From contig CAJFMB010000008.1 in assembly GCA_904390925.1 (NCBI GenBank), forward strand, positions 1 to 53,482: a stretch of DNA of 53,482 nucleotides, in the 5' to 3' direction. Positions 25,735 to 34,652 of the stretch are shown here, piece by piece. Numbering within the stretch: position 1 is the first letter of the stretch; every line of letters begins with the position of its first letter. This stretch comes from an uncultured Subdoligranulum sp. Its GTDB lineage: Bacteria; Bacillota; Clostridia; Oscillospirales; Ruminococcaceae. Position numbers and translations under genes: made by a program. The notes below the pieces were generated by a model that saw nothing but the letters and a program-made list of their open reading frames with translations, was not told the DNA's origin and made no database searches.

Positions 25735-25763
25735 TTGCAAGGGCGGGCCGGAATGTGTATGAT
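25735..25763 (+). promoter_or_regulatory. promoter of the nucleotidyltransferase gene
   Basis: TTGCAA (25735-25740), 17 bases, then TATGAT (25758-25763), immediately after the ilvD terminator. Confidence 0.65.
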
Positions 25764-25826
25764 AGAAGCAGTAAGATTTCCGCACAAGTCTGCCGCTGCG
25801 GCGGCAAAAAAGGAGCGTTTTGGAAT

Positions 25827-26750
25827 ATGAGCAAACCGATTCTGGTGGTGATGGCGGCCGGCATGGGCAGCCGGTACGGCGGCCTGAAGCAGATTGACCC
25901 GGTGGGACCCTGCGGCGAGGCCATCCTGGATTACAGCCTGTACGATGCCCGCCGGGCGGGATTTTCCACCGTGGTGTTCATCATCAAGCATGAGATCGAG
26001 GCCGAGTTCAAGCGCACGGTGGGTGCCCGCGCCGAGCAGGCCGGGCTGGAGGTGCGCTACGCCTTCCAGCAGCTGGAACTGCTGCCGGAGGGATTTTCCG
26101 TGCCGGAGGGCCGCGTCAAGCCCTGGGGCACCGCCCACGCAGTGCTGTCGGCGGCAGCCTGCATCGACGCGCCTTTTGCCGTCATCAACGCCGACGACTA
26201 CTATGGTCCCGCCTGCTTCCGGCTGATCTACGACTATCTGTCCACCCACACCGACGGCGAAACCCTGTCCTGGGCAATGGTGGGCTTCCGCCTGAAAAAC
26301 ACCGTCTGCGAGAACGGTTCTGTCAGCCGTGGTGTCTGCGTCACCGATGCGGAGGATCATCTGGTTTCCGTCACCGAGCGCACCCGCATTGAACCCCATA
26401 ACGGTGCCATTGCCTACACCGAGGACGAGGGCAAGACCTGGGTGGAGTTGCCGGGGGATTCCATCGTCAGCATGAATCTGTGGGGCTTCACCCCCAGCTT
26501 TGTGCAGGCAGCCAAACAGGGCTTTGCAGACTTTCTGCGCGCCAGCCTGCCGGTGAACCCCCTCAAGTGCGAATACTACCTGCCCAGTGTGGTCTCGGCG
26601 GCGCTGGCTGACGGCCGCGCCCGGGTCAAGGTGCTGACCAGCCCGGACAAATGGTACGGCATCACCTACCGGGAGGACAAACCCGCCCTGATGGCGGCGC
26701 TGGAAGCCATGACCCAGGCAGGCACCTATCCGCGGGGCCTGTGGAAATAA
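25827..26750 (+). CDS. sugar-phosphate nucleotidyltransferase family protein, substrate unknown
   Basis: A 307-residue protein with the Rossmann-like nucleotidyltransferase fold. The N-terminal MAAGMGSRYGGLKQIDPVGPCGE is the nucleotide-binding loop with its conserved Arg and Lys, and NADDYYGPACF near residue 122 holds the metal-binding aspartate. Family members activate sugars or choline-type groups as nucleotide derivatives. No partner kinase or transferase lies beside it, so the substrate stays unknown. The start at 25827 follows AAAGGAG. It is transcribed alone and ends at a terminator shared with dnaJ. Confidence 0.83.
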   Translation: MSKPILVVMAAGMGSRYGGLKQIDPVGPCGEAILDYSLYDARRAGFSTVVFIIKHEIEAEFKRTVGARAEQAGLEVRYAFQQLELLPEGFSVPEGRVKPWGTAHAVLSAAACIDAPFAVINADDYYGPACFRLIYDYLSTHTDGETLSWAMVGFRLKNTVCENGSVSRGVCVTDAEDHLVSVTERTRIEPHNGAIAYTEDEGKTWVELPGDSIVSMNLWGFTPSFVQAAKQGFADFLRASLPVNPLKCEYYLPSVVSAALADGRARVKVLTSPDKWYGITYREDKPALMAALEAMTQAGTYPRGLWK

Positions 26751-26764
26751 TCCTGAAGCAAAAC

Positions 26765-26818
26765 AAGATCAGCCCGCTTCCCGGTGACTTTCACCATTGG
26801 GAAGCGGGCTGATCTTTT
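26765..26818. terminator. bidirectional terminator between the nucleotidyltransferase and dnaJ
   Basis: Perfect 18-base arms (26765-26782 with 26799-26816) beginning AAGATCAGCCCGC make a long hairpin. The plus strand is followed by TTTTGTT and the minus strand by TTGTTTTG, so it serves both converging genes. Confidence 0.9.
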
Positions 26819-26857
26819 GTTATGTCCGGCTTGCGCGAAAGGCTCTGCCCGAGAGCA

Positions 26858-28030
26858 TCACAGGAAGCGATCCTTCAGGTTTTTGAAAAAGCCCTTGCGC
26901 TTTTCATAGTTGTCCTCCCGCAGAGAATCCTCGAAGGCTTTCAGCGCGTCGCGCTGTGCCTTGGTCAGCTTCTTGGGGATTTCCACATCCACCACCACGT
27001 ACTCGTCGCCGCGGCCGCGGCCGTTCAGGTACTGGATGCCCTTGCCGCGCAGGCGGAACTTGGTGCCGCTCTGGGTGCCTTCCGGCAGGGTGTAGGCCAC
27101 CTTGCCGTCGATGGTGGGCACCGTGATCTCGGCGCCCAGCACCGCCTGGCTGAAGGTGATGGGTTCATGCACCCACACATCAAAGCCGTCGCGCTCAAAC
27201 ATCGGGTCGGGCTTGACGGTGACATGGACAATCACATCACCGGCGGGGCCGCCGTTGGTGCCGGCGTCGCCCTGGCCGCGCAGCGCGATGTTCTGATCAT
27301 CGTCAATGCCGGCGGGGATGCGGACCTCCAGCGTTTTGCGGCTGTTGGTCTTGCCGGTGCCGCGGCAGGTGCGGCAGGGGTTCTTGATGATGGTGCCACG
27401 GCCGCCGCAGTAGCTGCAGGGCTGCTGGCTCTGCATCACACCGAAGGGGGTGCGCTGCTGGGTGACCACGTAGCCCCGGCCGCCGCAGTGGGGACAGGTC
27501 TCGGGGCTGGTACCACGCTCGGCACCGGTGCCGCCGCAGTCATGGCAGGTCTGCTGCCGGGTAATGTTGATGGTCTTGGAACAGCCGTGGGCTGCCTCCT
27601 CGAAGGTCAGAATCACACTGGCCTGAATGTCATGGCCCTTGCGCGGGGCATTGGGGTTGGCACGGCCGGTGCCGCCGCCAAAGCCGCCGAAGCCGCCGAA
27701 AATGTCGCCGAAGATATCGCCCAGGTCCACACCGCCGAAGCCGCCGCCGAACCCGCCGCCAAAGCCGGCCCCTGCGCCACCCTGCTGGGCTGCGTAGTTG
27801 GGGTCTACGCCGGCAAAGCCGAACTGGTCATACCGCTTGCGCTTTTCGGGGTCGGACAGAACGTCGTGGGCCTCGTTGACCTCCTTGAATTTCTCCTCGG
27901 CCTCCTTGTCGCCGGGGTTCAGGTCAGGGTGGTACTTTTTGGCAAGTTTGCGGTAGGCGCTCTTGATCTCGTCTTCGGTGGCATTTTTGCCAACGCCGAG
28001 AACCTCGTAGTAATCACGTTTTTCTGCCAT
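26858..28030 (-). CDS. dnaJ: molecular chaperone DnaJ
   Basis: A 390-residue class I J-protein that delivers clients to DnaK and stimulates its ATPase. The J domain starts [25 protein letters not shown] with HPD intact near residue 36. A Gly/Phe-rich stretch follows (about 75-130), then four CxxCxGxG zinc repeats ([32 protein letters not shown]) and the C-terminal client domains. The start at 28030 (MAEKRDYYE) lies at the family start; the longer frame upstream is not conserved. It is the last gene of the heat-shock operon, 241 bases after dnaK. Confidence 0.97.
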   Translation of the reverse strand: MAEKRDYYEVLGVGKNATEDEIKSAYRKLAKKYHPDLNPGDKEAEEKFKEVNEAHDVLSDPEKRKRYDQFGFAGVDPNYAAQQGGAGAGFGGGFGGGFGGVDLGDIFGDIFGGFGGFGGGTGRANPNAPRKGHDIQASVILTFEEAAHGCSKTINITRQQTCHDCGGTGAERGTSPETCPHCGGRGYVVTQQRTPFGVMQSQQPCSYCGGRGTIIKNPCRTCRGTGKTNSRKTLEVRIPAGIDDDQNIALRGQGDAGTNGGPAGDVIVHVTVKPDPMFERDGFDVWVHEPITFSQAVLGAEITVPTIDGKVAYTLPEGTQSGTKFRLRGKGIQYLNGRGRGDEYVVVDVEIPKKLTKAQRDALKAFEDSLREDNYEKRKGFFKNLKDRFL

Positions 28031-28165
28031 ACTATCACACCTTTCCATTCGCTGTACCCACCGGCGCGTTGCCGCGTCTGACAAAGCAGGCCCAGTGACT
28101 GGCTGGGGCAGGCCGGCTGACGCCGGAATGCCCGTCTGATTTTCATCCGGTTATAACCCCACAAG

Positions 28166-28197
28166 GGCCGCCGTCGGTCAAAATCCGGCGGCGGCCA
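28166..28197 (-). other. GC-rich hairpin in the dnaK-dnaJ gap
   Basis: GGCCGCCGCCGG pairs with CGGCGGCC on the minus strand without a T tail. It may separate or stabilise the two messages. The remaining 240-base gap shows no gene. Confidence 0.35.
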
Positions 28198-28271
28198 GTG
28201 GGTCGTAGTTGCTTACAGGTCAGACAATCTGTCTGCCGTCCATGATGGGAACACCGCCCCGGGGCTGTACA

Positions 28272-30119
28272 TTACACCTCGTGGAAGTCAGCATCCACAG
28301 CGCCGTCATCGGTCTTGTTCTGGCCGTTGTTGGGCTGTGCGCCGGCACCCGGGTTGGCACCGGCCTGGCCGGCCTGGCCCTGCTGGGCAGCCTGCTGATA
28401 GACCTTCTCGCTGACAGCGTAGAATGCCTTCTGCAGTTCTTCCTGCTTTGCCTTGATGTCGTCGATGGTGCCGGACTTCAGGGCTTCCTTCAGGGCGCTG
28501 GCCTTGGTCTCGATGTCGCTCTTCTCAGAGGCAGAGACCTTGTCGCCGAACTCGCCCAGAGCCTTCTCGGTCTGGAACACCAGCTGGTCGGCGTTGTTGC
28601 GGACATCCACTTCCTCGCGGCGCTTCTTGTCCTCGGCAGCGTACTGCTCGGCGTCCTTGACAGCCTTGTCGATGTCGTCCTTGCTCATGTTGGTGGAAGC
28701 AGTGATGGTAATGCTCTGCTCCTTGCCGGTGCCCAGGTCCTTGGCGCTGACATGGACAATGCCGTTGGCATCGATGTCGAAGGTGACCTCAATCTGAGGC
28801 ACGCCACGGGGAGCCGGAGCGATGCCGTCCAGATGGAAGGTTCCCAGGCTCTTGTTGTCGCGGGCAAACTCACGCTCGCCCTGCAGAACGTTGACCTCGA
28901 CGCTGGACTGGTTGTCGGCAGCGGTGGAGAAGATCTGGCTCTTCTTGGTGGGGATGGTGGTGTTGCGCTCGATGATCTTGGTGCAGACGCCGCCCAGGGT
29001 CTCAATGCCCAGGCTCAGCGGGGTGACATCCAGCAGCAGCAGGCCCTTGACATCGCCCTGCAGAACGCCGCCCTGGATGGCAGCGCCGACAGCAACGCAC
29101 TCATCGGGGTTGATGCCCTTGAAGGGCTCGCAGTTCAGTTCCTTCTTGACGGCGTCGTAGACAGCGGGGATACGGGTGGAACCGCCGACCATCAGGACCT
29201 TCTTCAGGTCGGAAGCCTTCAGACCGGCATCGGCCAGAGCCTTGCGGACAGGACCCATGGTGCGGTCGACCAGGTCAGAGGTCAGCTCGTTGAACTTTGC
29301 ACGGGTCAGCGTCATGTCCAGATGCTTGGGGCCGGTGGCGTCTGCCGTGATGAAGGGCAGGTTGATGTTGGTGGAGGTGGCGCTGGACAGTTCGATCTTG
29401 GCCTTCTCGGCAGCCTCCTTCAGGCGCTGGGCAGCCATCTTGTCCTTGCGCAGGTCGATGTTGTTCTCGCGCAGGAAGTCCTCGGCCATCCAGTCGATGA
29501 TGCGCTGGTCGAAGTCGTCGCCGCCCAGGTGAGTATCGCCGTTGGTGGCCAGAACTTCGGTGACACCGTCGCCCATCTCGATGATGGAGACATCGAAGGT
29601 GCCGCCGCCCAGGTCGTAGACCATGATCTTCTGATCGGCTTCCTTATCGATGCCGTAGGCCAGAGAAGCGGCCGTGGGCTCGTTGATGATACGGCGGACG
29701 TTCAGGCCGGCAATGGTGCCTGCGTTCTTGGTGGCCTGACGCTGGCTGTCGTTGAAGTAAGCGGGAACGGTGATGACTGCCTCGGTGACGGTCTCGCCCA
29801 GGTAAGCCTCGGCGTCAGCCTTCAGCTTGGACAGGATCATAGCGCTGATTTCCTCAGGGGTGTAATCCTTGCCGCCGGCATGGACCTTCTCGGCAGTGCC
29901 CATCTTACGCTTGATAGAAGAAATGGTGTTTTCGGGGTTGGTGATGGCCTGGCGCTTTGCAACCTGGCCAACCAGACGTTCGCCGGTCTTGGTGAAGCCG
30001 ACCACAGACGGGGTGGTGCGGGCGCCTTCAGCGTTGGGGATGACAACCGGCTCGCCGCCTTCCATAACGGCGACGCAGCTGTTAGTAGTACCAAGGTCGA
30101 TACCAATGATCTTGCTCAT
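28272..30119 (-). CDS. dnaK: molecular chaperone DnaK (Hsp70)
   Basis: A 615-residue Hsp70 chaperone. The ATPase domain opens [20 protein letters not shown] and contains [13 protein letters not shown] near residue 170 and the linker [11 protein letters not shown] near 365; the substrate domain and helical lid follow, ending in a Gly/Gln/Ala-rich tail. Firmicutes-type length, lacking the insert of proteobacterial DnaK. AGAGGAGATC is the ribosome site. Third gene of the HrcA-controlled operon; 144 bases separate it from grpE. Confidence 0.98.
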   Translation of the reverse strand: MSKIIGIDLGTTNSCVAVMEGGEPVVIPNAEGARTTPSVVGFTKTGERLVGQVAKRQAITNPENTISSIKRKMGTAEKVHAGGKDYTPEEISAMILSKLKADAEAYLGETVTEAVITVPAYFNDSQRQATKNAGTIAGLNVRRIINEPTAASLAYGIDKEADQKIMVYDLGGGTFDVSIIEMGDGVTEVLATNGDTHLGGDDFDQRIIDWMAEDFLRENNIDLRKDKMAAQRLKEAAEKAKIELSSATSTNINLPFITADATGPKHLDMTLTRAKFNELTSDLVDRTMGPVRKALADAGLKASDLKKVLMVGGSTRIPAVYDAVKKELNCEPFKGINPDECVAVGAAIQGGVLQGDVKGLLLLDVTPLSLGIETLGGVCTKIIERNTTIPTKKSQIFSTAADNQSSVEVNVLQGEREFARDNKSLGTFHLDGIAPAPRGVPQIEVTFDIDANGIVHVSAKDLGTGKEQSITITASTNMSKDDIDKAVKDAEQYAAEDKKRREEVDVRNNADQLVFQTEKALGEFGDKVSASEKSDIETKASALKEALKSGTIDDIKAKQEELQKAFYAVSEKVYQQAAQQGQAGQAGANPGAGAQPNNGQNKTDDGAVDADFHEV

Positions 30120-30263
30120 AATAATGATCTCCTCTCTATTGGGGCATCCTTTGTGCGGATGTCCAAGCCCTTACAAAAAGTGTGGGTGAAACTGTTTTGA
30201 GAATATATGATCAGGTGGGGCTTTGTTGTATTGCAGAAGCCGGAACCTGTCATGTCCGGGTTG

Positions 30264-30938
30264 TTATTCGGCGACTACGACAGTGGCATGGCGGATGACT
30301 TTGTCACCAATCATATAGCCTTTCTGGAAGACCTGCACCACGCTGCCGCTCTCCTGGCCTTCTGCCGGGGGAACCTGCTGCACGGCGTTCATGAAATTGG
30401 GGTCAAAGGGTTTGCCCAGCGCCTCAATCTCGGTGACATGCAGCGTATCCAGCGCCTTGGCGGCTTTGTCCAGCGTCATCACGACGCCTTTTTTGTAGTT
30501 CTCGTCGCTGCAGGCGGCGTTGGCCGCCATGTCCAGGGTATCCAGAATGCCGAGAATCTGGGTGACGGCATGCGAGATACCGTCATTGAACTTGCGGTCG
30601 GCTTCCCGGGCCGAGCGCTTGCGGAAGTTGTCATACTCGGCGGCGGTGCGCAGCAGCTGGTCCCGCAGGTCTGCGGACTTTTTCTCGGCCGCCTCCAGCT
30701 TGGCCTTGGTGGCCTCCAGCTCCTTGGCGGTCTTGCCGCCGAACCAGTCCTTTTTCTGTTTGGGCTGGTCGGCTTTCTTGTCATCCGCTGCGGGCTGCTC
30801 TGCCTTGGTATCGGCGGGAGCTGCCTGCTCCTGCCCGGAGGGCCTTGCTGCGCCGCTGGCCGGTTCGGCAGCGGGTCCTGCCTGCTCGGCGGCGGGCTGT
30901 TCGTCCTGCGTGCCGGGCACTTTGGTTTCTTCGCTCAT
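30264..30938 (-). CDS. grpE: nucleotide exchange factor GrpE
   Basis: A 224-residue DnaK nucleotide exchange factor. A long acidic, Ala/Pro/Glu-rich N-terminal tail (1-70) precedes the coiled coil (about 75-115, TAKELEATKAKLEAAEKKSADLRDQLLRTAAEYDNFRKR) and the beta domain with GVVMTLDKAAKALDTL and KGYMIGDKVIRHATVVV. The tail is longer than in most relatives. The start overlaps the hrcA stop by four bases (ATGA), so the two are translationally coupled. Confidence 0.95.
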   Translation of the reverse strand: MSEETKVPGTQDEQPAAEQAGPAAEPASGAARPSGQEQAAPADTKAEQPAADDKKADQPKQKKDWFGGKTAKELEATKAKLEAAEKKSADLRDQLLRTAAEYDNFRKRSAREADRKFNDGISHAVTQILGILDTLDMAANAACSDENYKKGVVMTLDKAAKALDTLHVTEIEALGKPFDPNFMNAVQQVPPAEGQESGSVVQVFQKGYMIGDKVIRHATVVVAE

Positions 30939-31960
30939 GTTTGCTCCTCCTGTCGTTTTCCCGACATGCTCTGTCCGAGCCTGCCGGCAAAGTAATTCAA
31001 AATCGGAATCAGCCGTGAGAACGGCATTCTGCTGGAACCGATGATCGCCATGGTGCCGGTCAGGCCACCGCCGGCAAGATACCGCTTGCTGACGATGCAC
31101 AGGTTCGGCATGGCAGGTTCCAGATCCTCGCCCAGCTTGGCGGTGATGCGGCCGCCCTCCGGTTCAATCAGCCGGGTGGCTGCCCGGTTGTCGGAGAACA
31201 GCTCCAGCAGCGTGCCGAGATTCTGGCGGACATCGGTTTTCTGTGCCAGGTACTGGGCACCCTCCAGGTAAACCTGGGGGCCGGTGCGGACCAGTGCCTC
31301 GGCGGCAGCCACCACCGGTGCCAGCCGTGCCCCGCAGGCCACCCGCAGACTGGCGGACAGCATGGGGGTCAGATCCCGGGGCGAGACGAAGGTCAGGCTG
31401 CGGTTGAGCAGCTGGGCCAGCTGGGCGGCATCGCTGCGGGAAAGTCCGGTATCCACCCGGGCCACCCGGGTGCGGACCCCGCCGGCGCTGGTGACTGCCA
31501 GCACGGCGGCGGAAAAGCGTCCCACCTGCACGACCTCGAAGTGTGCGATGCACAGATCCTCGGCCCGGGGGGTGGTGGCTGCTGCGGCGCAGCCGGTGTA
31601 GTCGGCCAGGGCGCGGGCCGCAGCGGGTGCCAGCTTTTCCGGCTCAGCATCCATGGCGGCAAACAGTGCGTCGATCCGCCGGCGGTCCTCATCCCCCAGT
31701 GCCGTGGCACCGGAGCCCTGCAGCAGGTGATCCAGATAATAACGGTAGCCTTTGGGGCTGGGCACGCGGCCGGCGCTGGTATGGGGCTGTTCCAACAGCC
31801 CCAGCCGGGTCAGCGCCGCCATCTCGTTGCGCAGCGTGGCGCTGGACACTGCCATGTCAAAATAATTGGCAAGCAGGCCGGAGCCCACCGGTTCCCCGTC
31901 CATTGCATAGAGGGCGACAATCGCTTCCAGGATACGCTGTTTCCGTGCATCCATTGCCAT
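30935..31960 (-). CDS. hrcA: heat-inducible transcription repressor HrcA
   Basis: A 341-residue repressor that binds CIRCE and is maintained by GroEL. The N-terminal winged helix reads RKQRILEAIVALYAMDGEPVGSGLLANYF, followed by SSATLRNEMAALTRLGLLEQPHTSAGRVPSPKGYRYYLDHL, the family hallmark. The C-terminal part with GTMAIIGSSRMPFSRLIPILNYF is normal. It leads its own operon, which begins at a perfect CIRCE (31985-32011), so it represses itself and the chaperones that follow. Confidence 0.96.
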   Translation of the reverse strand: MAMDARKQRILEAIVALYAMDGEPVGSGLLANYFDMAVSSATLRNEMAALTRLGLLEQPHTSAGRVPSPKGYRYYLDHLLQGSGATALGDEDRRRIDALFAAMDAEPEKLAPAAARALADYTGCAAAATTPRAEDLCIAHFEVVQVGRFSAAVLAVTSAGGVRTRVARVDTGLSRSDAAQLAQLLNRSLTFVSPRDLTPMLSASLRVACGARLAPVVAAAEALVRTGPQVYLEGAQYLAQKTDVRQNLGTLLELFSDNRAATRLIEPEGGRITAKLGEDLEPAMPNLCIVSKRYLAGGGLTGTMAIIGSSRMPFSRLIPILNYFAGRLGQSMSGKRQEEQT

Positions 31961-31984
31961 TCCTGTCGCCTCCCGCCTGATGTT

Positions 31985-32011
31985 TTAGCACTCTATGTTC
32001 CCGAGTGCTAA
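31985..32011 (-). promoter_or_regulatory. CIRCE operator
   Basis: Perfect consensus TTAGCACTC (31985-31993), nine bases, GAGTGCTAA (32003-32011). HrcA binds here. The element starts directly after the promoter -10 box and overlaps the predicted transcription start. It is 25 bases upstream of the hrcA start codon. Confidence 0.97.
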
Positions 32012-32015
32012 GTCT

Positions 32016-32043
32016 ATTATATTCCAACCGCCGATTCTGTCAA
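32016..32043 (-). promoter_or_regulatory. promoter of the hrcA-grpE-dnaK-dnaJ operon
   Basis: On the minus strand TTGACA (32038-32043), 16 bases, then TATAAT (32016-32021), directly followed by CIRCE. Confidence 0.85.
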
Positions 32044-32134
32044 GAGGGTTTGGAAAAAACTTTCAAAGTTTAACAGTTTCGTCACAAACCCGGTGCAAAC
32101 CGCTGCGGCAGGGCTGGTATTGCCGGTACAGGTG

Positions 32135-32177
32135 CAAAAAAGCCGCTGCCGGCGGAATTTTCTTCTGCGGCAGCGGC
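32135..32177 (-). terminator. intrinsic terminator of spoVT
   Basis: GCCGCTGCCG (32142-32151) pairs with CGGCAGCGGC (32168-32177); six T residues follow on the minus strand (32135-32140). Confidence 0.85.
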
Positions 32178-32217
32178 GGTTTGGTTTGTTTCGGATGGGA
32201 CTCTGACTGCCGGATTA

Positions 32218-32781
32218 TCATTCCTCCATCCAGCGTGCCAGAAAACTGGCGGCAATGCGCACCGCGTCGGTCTGGGATTCCGCCGGCGGGGCCCCCTGGG
32301 CGGAGCTGAGCAGGCAGACACCGCCTTCGATGTCACCGCCCACCACGATCGGCGCGGCACAGCCCAGCACTCGCTCCCCCTGCCCGCTGACCGCCCGCAC
32401 CCGCCGGGAGGGGTCCGTGGGGGCGGTATAAATGCTGCGGGATGCCAGCAGCTTTTCCAGCTCATGGGTAATGGGCTGCCCCAGCAGGCTGCCCTTTTCC
32501 AGCCGGGCACCCCGGCCGCCGCCTGCCGCGGCAATCACCGCGTCCCGGTCACAGACCAGAACCGGTGCGCCCAGGTCCCTGGCCAGCACCTCGGCATACA
32601 CGCCGGCCAGCTCGTTCAGCTCCATCACCGGCGAATACTTTTTGAAAATCACTTCCCCGTCCGACGCCGTGTAAATTTCCAGCGCGTCCCCCTGACGGAT
32701 ACGCTGGGTACGGCGGATCTCCTTGGGGATGACCACCCGGCCCAGCTCGTCAATGCGTCGCACAATTCCTGTCGCTTTCAT
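32218..32781 (-). CDS. spoVT: SpoVT family transcriptional regulator
   Basis: A 187-residue regulator with an N-terminal AbrB-type swapped-hairpin DNA-binding domain (KATGIVRRIDELGRVVIPKEIRRTQRI, 2-28) and a C-terminal GAF-like domain (about 60-187). In B. subtilis SpoVT tunes sigma-G genes in the forespore. The start MKATGIV is the conserved one. A possible sigma-G style promoter lies upstream (32844-32873). No other sporulation genes sit next to it, apart from a SpoIID-like and a SigH-like gene elsewhere in this window. Confidence 0.93.
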   Translation of the reverse strand: MKATGIVRRIDELGRVVIPKEIRRTQRIRQGDALEIYTASDGEVIFKKYSPVMELNELAGVYAEVLARDLGAPVLVCDRDAVIAAAGGGRGARLEKGSLLGQPITHELEKLLASRSIYTAPTDPSRRVRAVSGQGERVLGCAAPIVVGGDIEGGVCLLSSAQGAPPAESQTDAVRIAASFLARWMEE

Positions 32782-32843
32782 CTGTCAGCCCTCCTTGCGG
32801 AGCAGCGGTGGCCGCTCCGTTCCTTTTTTTGACAATCCGCTTT

Positions 32844-32873
32844 TATTGTGCCGCAGCGACGGCAAAATATACC
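32844..32873 (-). promoter_or_regulatory. possible sigma-G type promoter of spoVT
   Basis: On the minus strand GGTATA (32868-32873), 17 bases, then CACAATA (32844-32850), close to the forespore consensus TGAATA-N17-CATAATA with a few mismatches. B. subtilis spoVT is itself sigma-G dependent. A vegetative promoter is not evident here. Confidence 0.4.
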
Positions 32874-32881
32874 GGAATTTC

Positions 32882-32910
32882 TTTTCAACGGGGCCAACGC
32901 GCTGTATACT
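32882..32910 (+). promoter_or_regulatory. promoter of the NUDIX gene
   Basis: TTTTCA (32882-32887), 17 bases, then TATACT (32905-32910), 40 bases before the start codon. The -35 box is weak. Confidence 0.5.
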
Positions 32911-32950
32911 GGAAACAGAGGTATGCCCGCCGGGCGGAGAGGAGATCAGA

Positions 32951-33430
32951 ATGGACAAGCTGCTGCAGACAACGCTGTGCTATCTGGAACAGGATGGCTG
33001 CTACCTGATGCTGCACCGGGTAAAGAAAAAGAAGGATGTGAACAAGGACAAGTGGATCGGCGTGGGCGGAAAATTCGAGCCCGGAGAGGACGCCCTTGCC
33101 TGTGTCCTGCGGGAGGTGCAGGAGGAAACCGGCTACACCATGCAGTCCCCGGTCTACCGGGGCATTGTGGATTTTTACTGCCCGCCCTGGCCGCCGGAAA
33201 GGATGCACCTGTTCACCTGCAGCCAGTTTACCGGCACGCCCCGTCCCTGTGACGAGGGAGAACTGGCCTGGGTGCCGAAGGATCAGGTGGAAACGCTGCC
33301 CATCTGGACGGGAGACAAACTGTTTTTCCGTCTGCTGAATGAGGGAGCCCCCTTCTTTCATCTGGAATTGTATTATGAAGGCGACCGCCTGGTCCGCGCC
33401 GTACAGGACGGGCAAACGCTGGCACTGTGA
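32951..33430 (+). CDS. NUDIX hydrolase, MutT/8-oxo-dGTP type
   Basis: A 159-residue hydrolase. The NUDIX box GGKFEPGEDALACVLREVQEETGY (about residues 38-61) is complete, with the REXXEE metal-binding glutamates. The layout and the segment WIGVGGKFE resemble 8-oxo-dGTP diphosphatases that clean oxidised nucleotides, but exact substrate cannot be fixed from sequence. The start follows GGAGAGGAG. It is transcribed alone, divergently from spoVT, and ends at a hairpin terminator shared with the zinc-ribbon gene. Confidence 0.9.
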   Translation: MDKLLQTTLCYLEQDGCYLMLHRVKKKKDVNKDKWIGVGGKFEPGEDALACVLREVQEETGYTMQSPVYRGIVDFYCPPWPPERMHLFTCSQFTGTPRPCDEGELAWVPKDQVETLPIWTGDKLFFRLLNEGAPFFHLELYYEGDRLVRAVQDGQTLAL

Positions 33431-33449
33431 CCTGGAGCTTCCATAACGA

Positions 33450-33499
33450 AAAGACAGCCGCTTCCGGCAAACGTCGGACCGCGGCTGTCTTTCTTTTGA
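33450..33499. terminator. bidirectional terminator after the NUDIX gene
   Basis: AAAGACAGCCGC (33450-33461) pairs with GCGGCTGTCTTT (33481-33492); plus strand tail TTTCTTTTG, minus strand tail TTTTCG. It lies between converging genes. Confidence 0.85.
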
Positions 33500-33516
33500 T
33501 TTGGTAAAGGCTGCTG

Positions 33517-33810
33517 TCAGGCCAGGAAGAGGAAAAACGCTTCGGCCCCCACAACGCCCAGAAGTACCACATCCAGTACACCCACCAAGATGATCTTCCA
33601 GGCAGGGGTGCGCTTGATGATCACTGCATCCGGGTCTTCTTCATAGGGCGGTTCCTCGTCCATGGTATTCGGCTGTTCCCAGCCAGCCGAGGCCGCCTGG
33701 GCAACCGGTTCCGGCCGGGGACCAGCGTTTGCCTGCTCTACCCTGGCACCACAGTGAGTGCAGAACTTGGCACCCTCTTCAATCTGACGACCGCAATGTG
33801 TACAAAACAT
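33517..33810 (-). CDS. zinc-ribbon plus single-helix membrane protein
   Basis: A 97-residue protein. The N-terminal zinc ribbon has CTHCGRQIEEGAKFCTHCG (about residues 3-20), two CxxC pairs. A Pro/Glu-rich hinge (25-65) links it to one C-terminal membrane segment (about 73-97, WKIILVGVLDVVLLGVVGAEAFFLF). The ribbon should face the cytoplasm. Similar short zinc-ribbon membrane proteins are common in Firmicutes, without known function. The start at 33810 is set by GAGGAG nine bases upstream. Confidence 0.82.
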   Translation of the reverse strand: MFCTHCGRQIEEGAKFCTHCGARVEQANAGPRPEPVAQAASAGWEQPNTMDEEPPYEEDPDAVIIKRTPAWKIILVGVLDVVLLGVVGAEAFFLFLA

Positions 33811-33947
33811 ACCTGTCATCTCCTCTTCTTTCCGCGCTGCGCAGCGGCGGCAAACCTGCCGCAAAAGGTTCTGAAGTAAGCGTACCATGTGCTGCGGAAT
33901 CCGTCAAGCAATTCACAGGATTTTTCCGGATTTCGGCCGACGAAGCC

Positions 33948-34559
33948 TCAGACGCTGCTCTCCATCAAAGGTTGCGGGCTGCTTTGCCGGCTTTCCCGCT
34001 CAATGCGCCGCAGACGGCTGAGGGTGACATTGGTCATTTGCAGGTAGGACGCAATGTATTTGTTGCTGACAACCTCGATCAGGCCCGGATACTCCTGCTG
34101 AAACCACTGATACCGCTCCATGGCACTGCCCCGGCAAACCGCAATCTGGGTGGTCACCAGACGCCGCAGCGCCTGCTGCAAAAGCTGGTTGTAAATCCGC
34201 AGACATTCCACAGAGGAATTGACCAGGTGATTGGCAAGACTGAGTGGAATGGACAACACATGACTGTCGGTCAGCGCAATCATCGATGCCGTTGCCGGTT
34301 CCTCCATGGAAAAGGAAGCCATGGCTGCCTCGCCGGGACGACAGCAAAAACAAAGGACAACCTTTTCGCCCTTGCAGTTCTGTGAGATGCCGCACAGGCA
34401 TCCGCTGATCACAAAATCAATGTACTCCTGCATTTCCCCTTCGCGAACCAACATCCGGCGGCGAGGAATCCGTCGGATAACTGCCGCCTTGGTCAATTGC
34501 CGCACTGCGTCCATATCTTTCAGGTCAAATAATTGGTCGATTATATCGTCGACACGCAT
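33948..34559 (-). CDS. Crp/Fnr family transcriptional regulator
   Basis: A 203-residue regulator. The cyclic-nucleotide-binding-like beta roll covers about 20-110 (VREGEMQEYIDFVISGCLCGI near the start), then a dimerisation helix (about 115-140) and a helix-turn-helix with SNKYIASYLQMTNVTLSRLRRI near 165-186. No cysteine cluster of the Fnr type is seen at the N-terminus, though several cysteines (CLCGISQNCKGEK, CFCCRP) sit in the beta roll. The start is 86 bases from a PrfA/Crp-like box (34639-34652), which suggests self-regulation. Confidence 0.9.
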   Translation of the reverse strand: MRVDDIIDQLFDLKDMDAVRQLTKAAVIRRIPRRRMLVREGEMQEYIDFVISGCLCGISQNCKGEKVVLCFCCRPGEAAMASFSMEEPATASMIALTDSHVLSIPLSLANHLVNSSVECLRIYNQLLQQALRRLVTTQIAVCRGSAMERYQWFQQEYPGLIEVVSNKYIASYLQMTNVTLSRLRRIERESRQSSPQPLMESSV

Positions 34560-34609
34560 CGCAGTTTCATCCTCCGTTCATATTTTCCCCTACTTTAGGT
34601 GATGCTACT

Positions 34610-34638
34610 ATTATGAACGATTTTGTCGGATGATTGCA
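34610..34638 (-). promoter_or_regulatory. promoter of the Crp/Fnr regulator
   Basis: On the minus strand TGCAAT (34633-34638), 17 bases, then CATAAT (34610-34615). The poor -35 box next to the regulator box fits an activator-dependent promoter. Confidence 0.55.
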
Positions 34639-34652
34639 TTAACACCGGTTAA
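34639..34652 (-). promoter_or_regulatory. PrfA/Crp-like operator
   Basis: On the minus strand TTAACCGGTGTTAA (34639-34652), whose two TTAAC/GTTAA halves are perfectly symmetric. It differs in one base from the PrfA box TTAACANNTGTTAA, a target of a Crp/Fnr regulator. Its centre is about 42 bases before the predicted transcription start, the exact position for class II activation. The rest of the gap up to 34785 is AT-rich and holds another palindrome, ATTGGGTCCCAAT (34662-34674). Confidence 0.6.

Noticed and set aside
28209-30200. 663-codon open frame on the plus strand
   Set aside because: Antisense to dnaK; a well known artefact.
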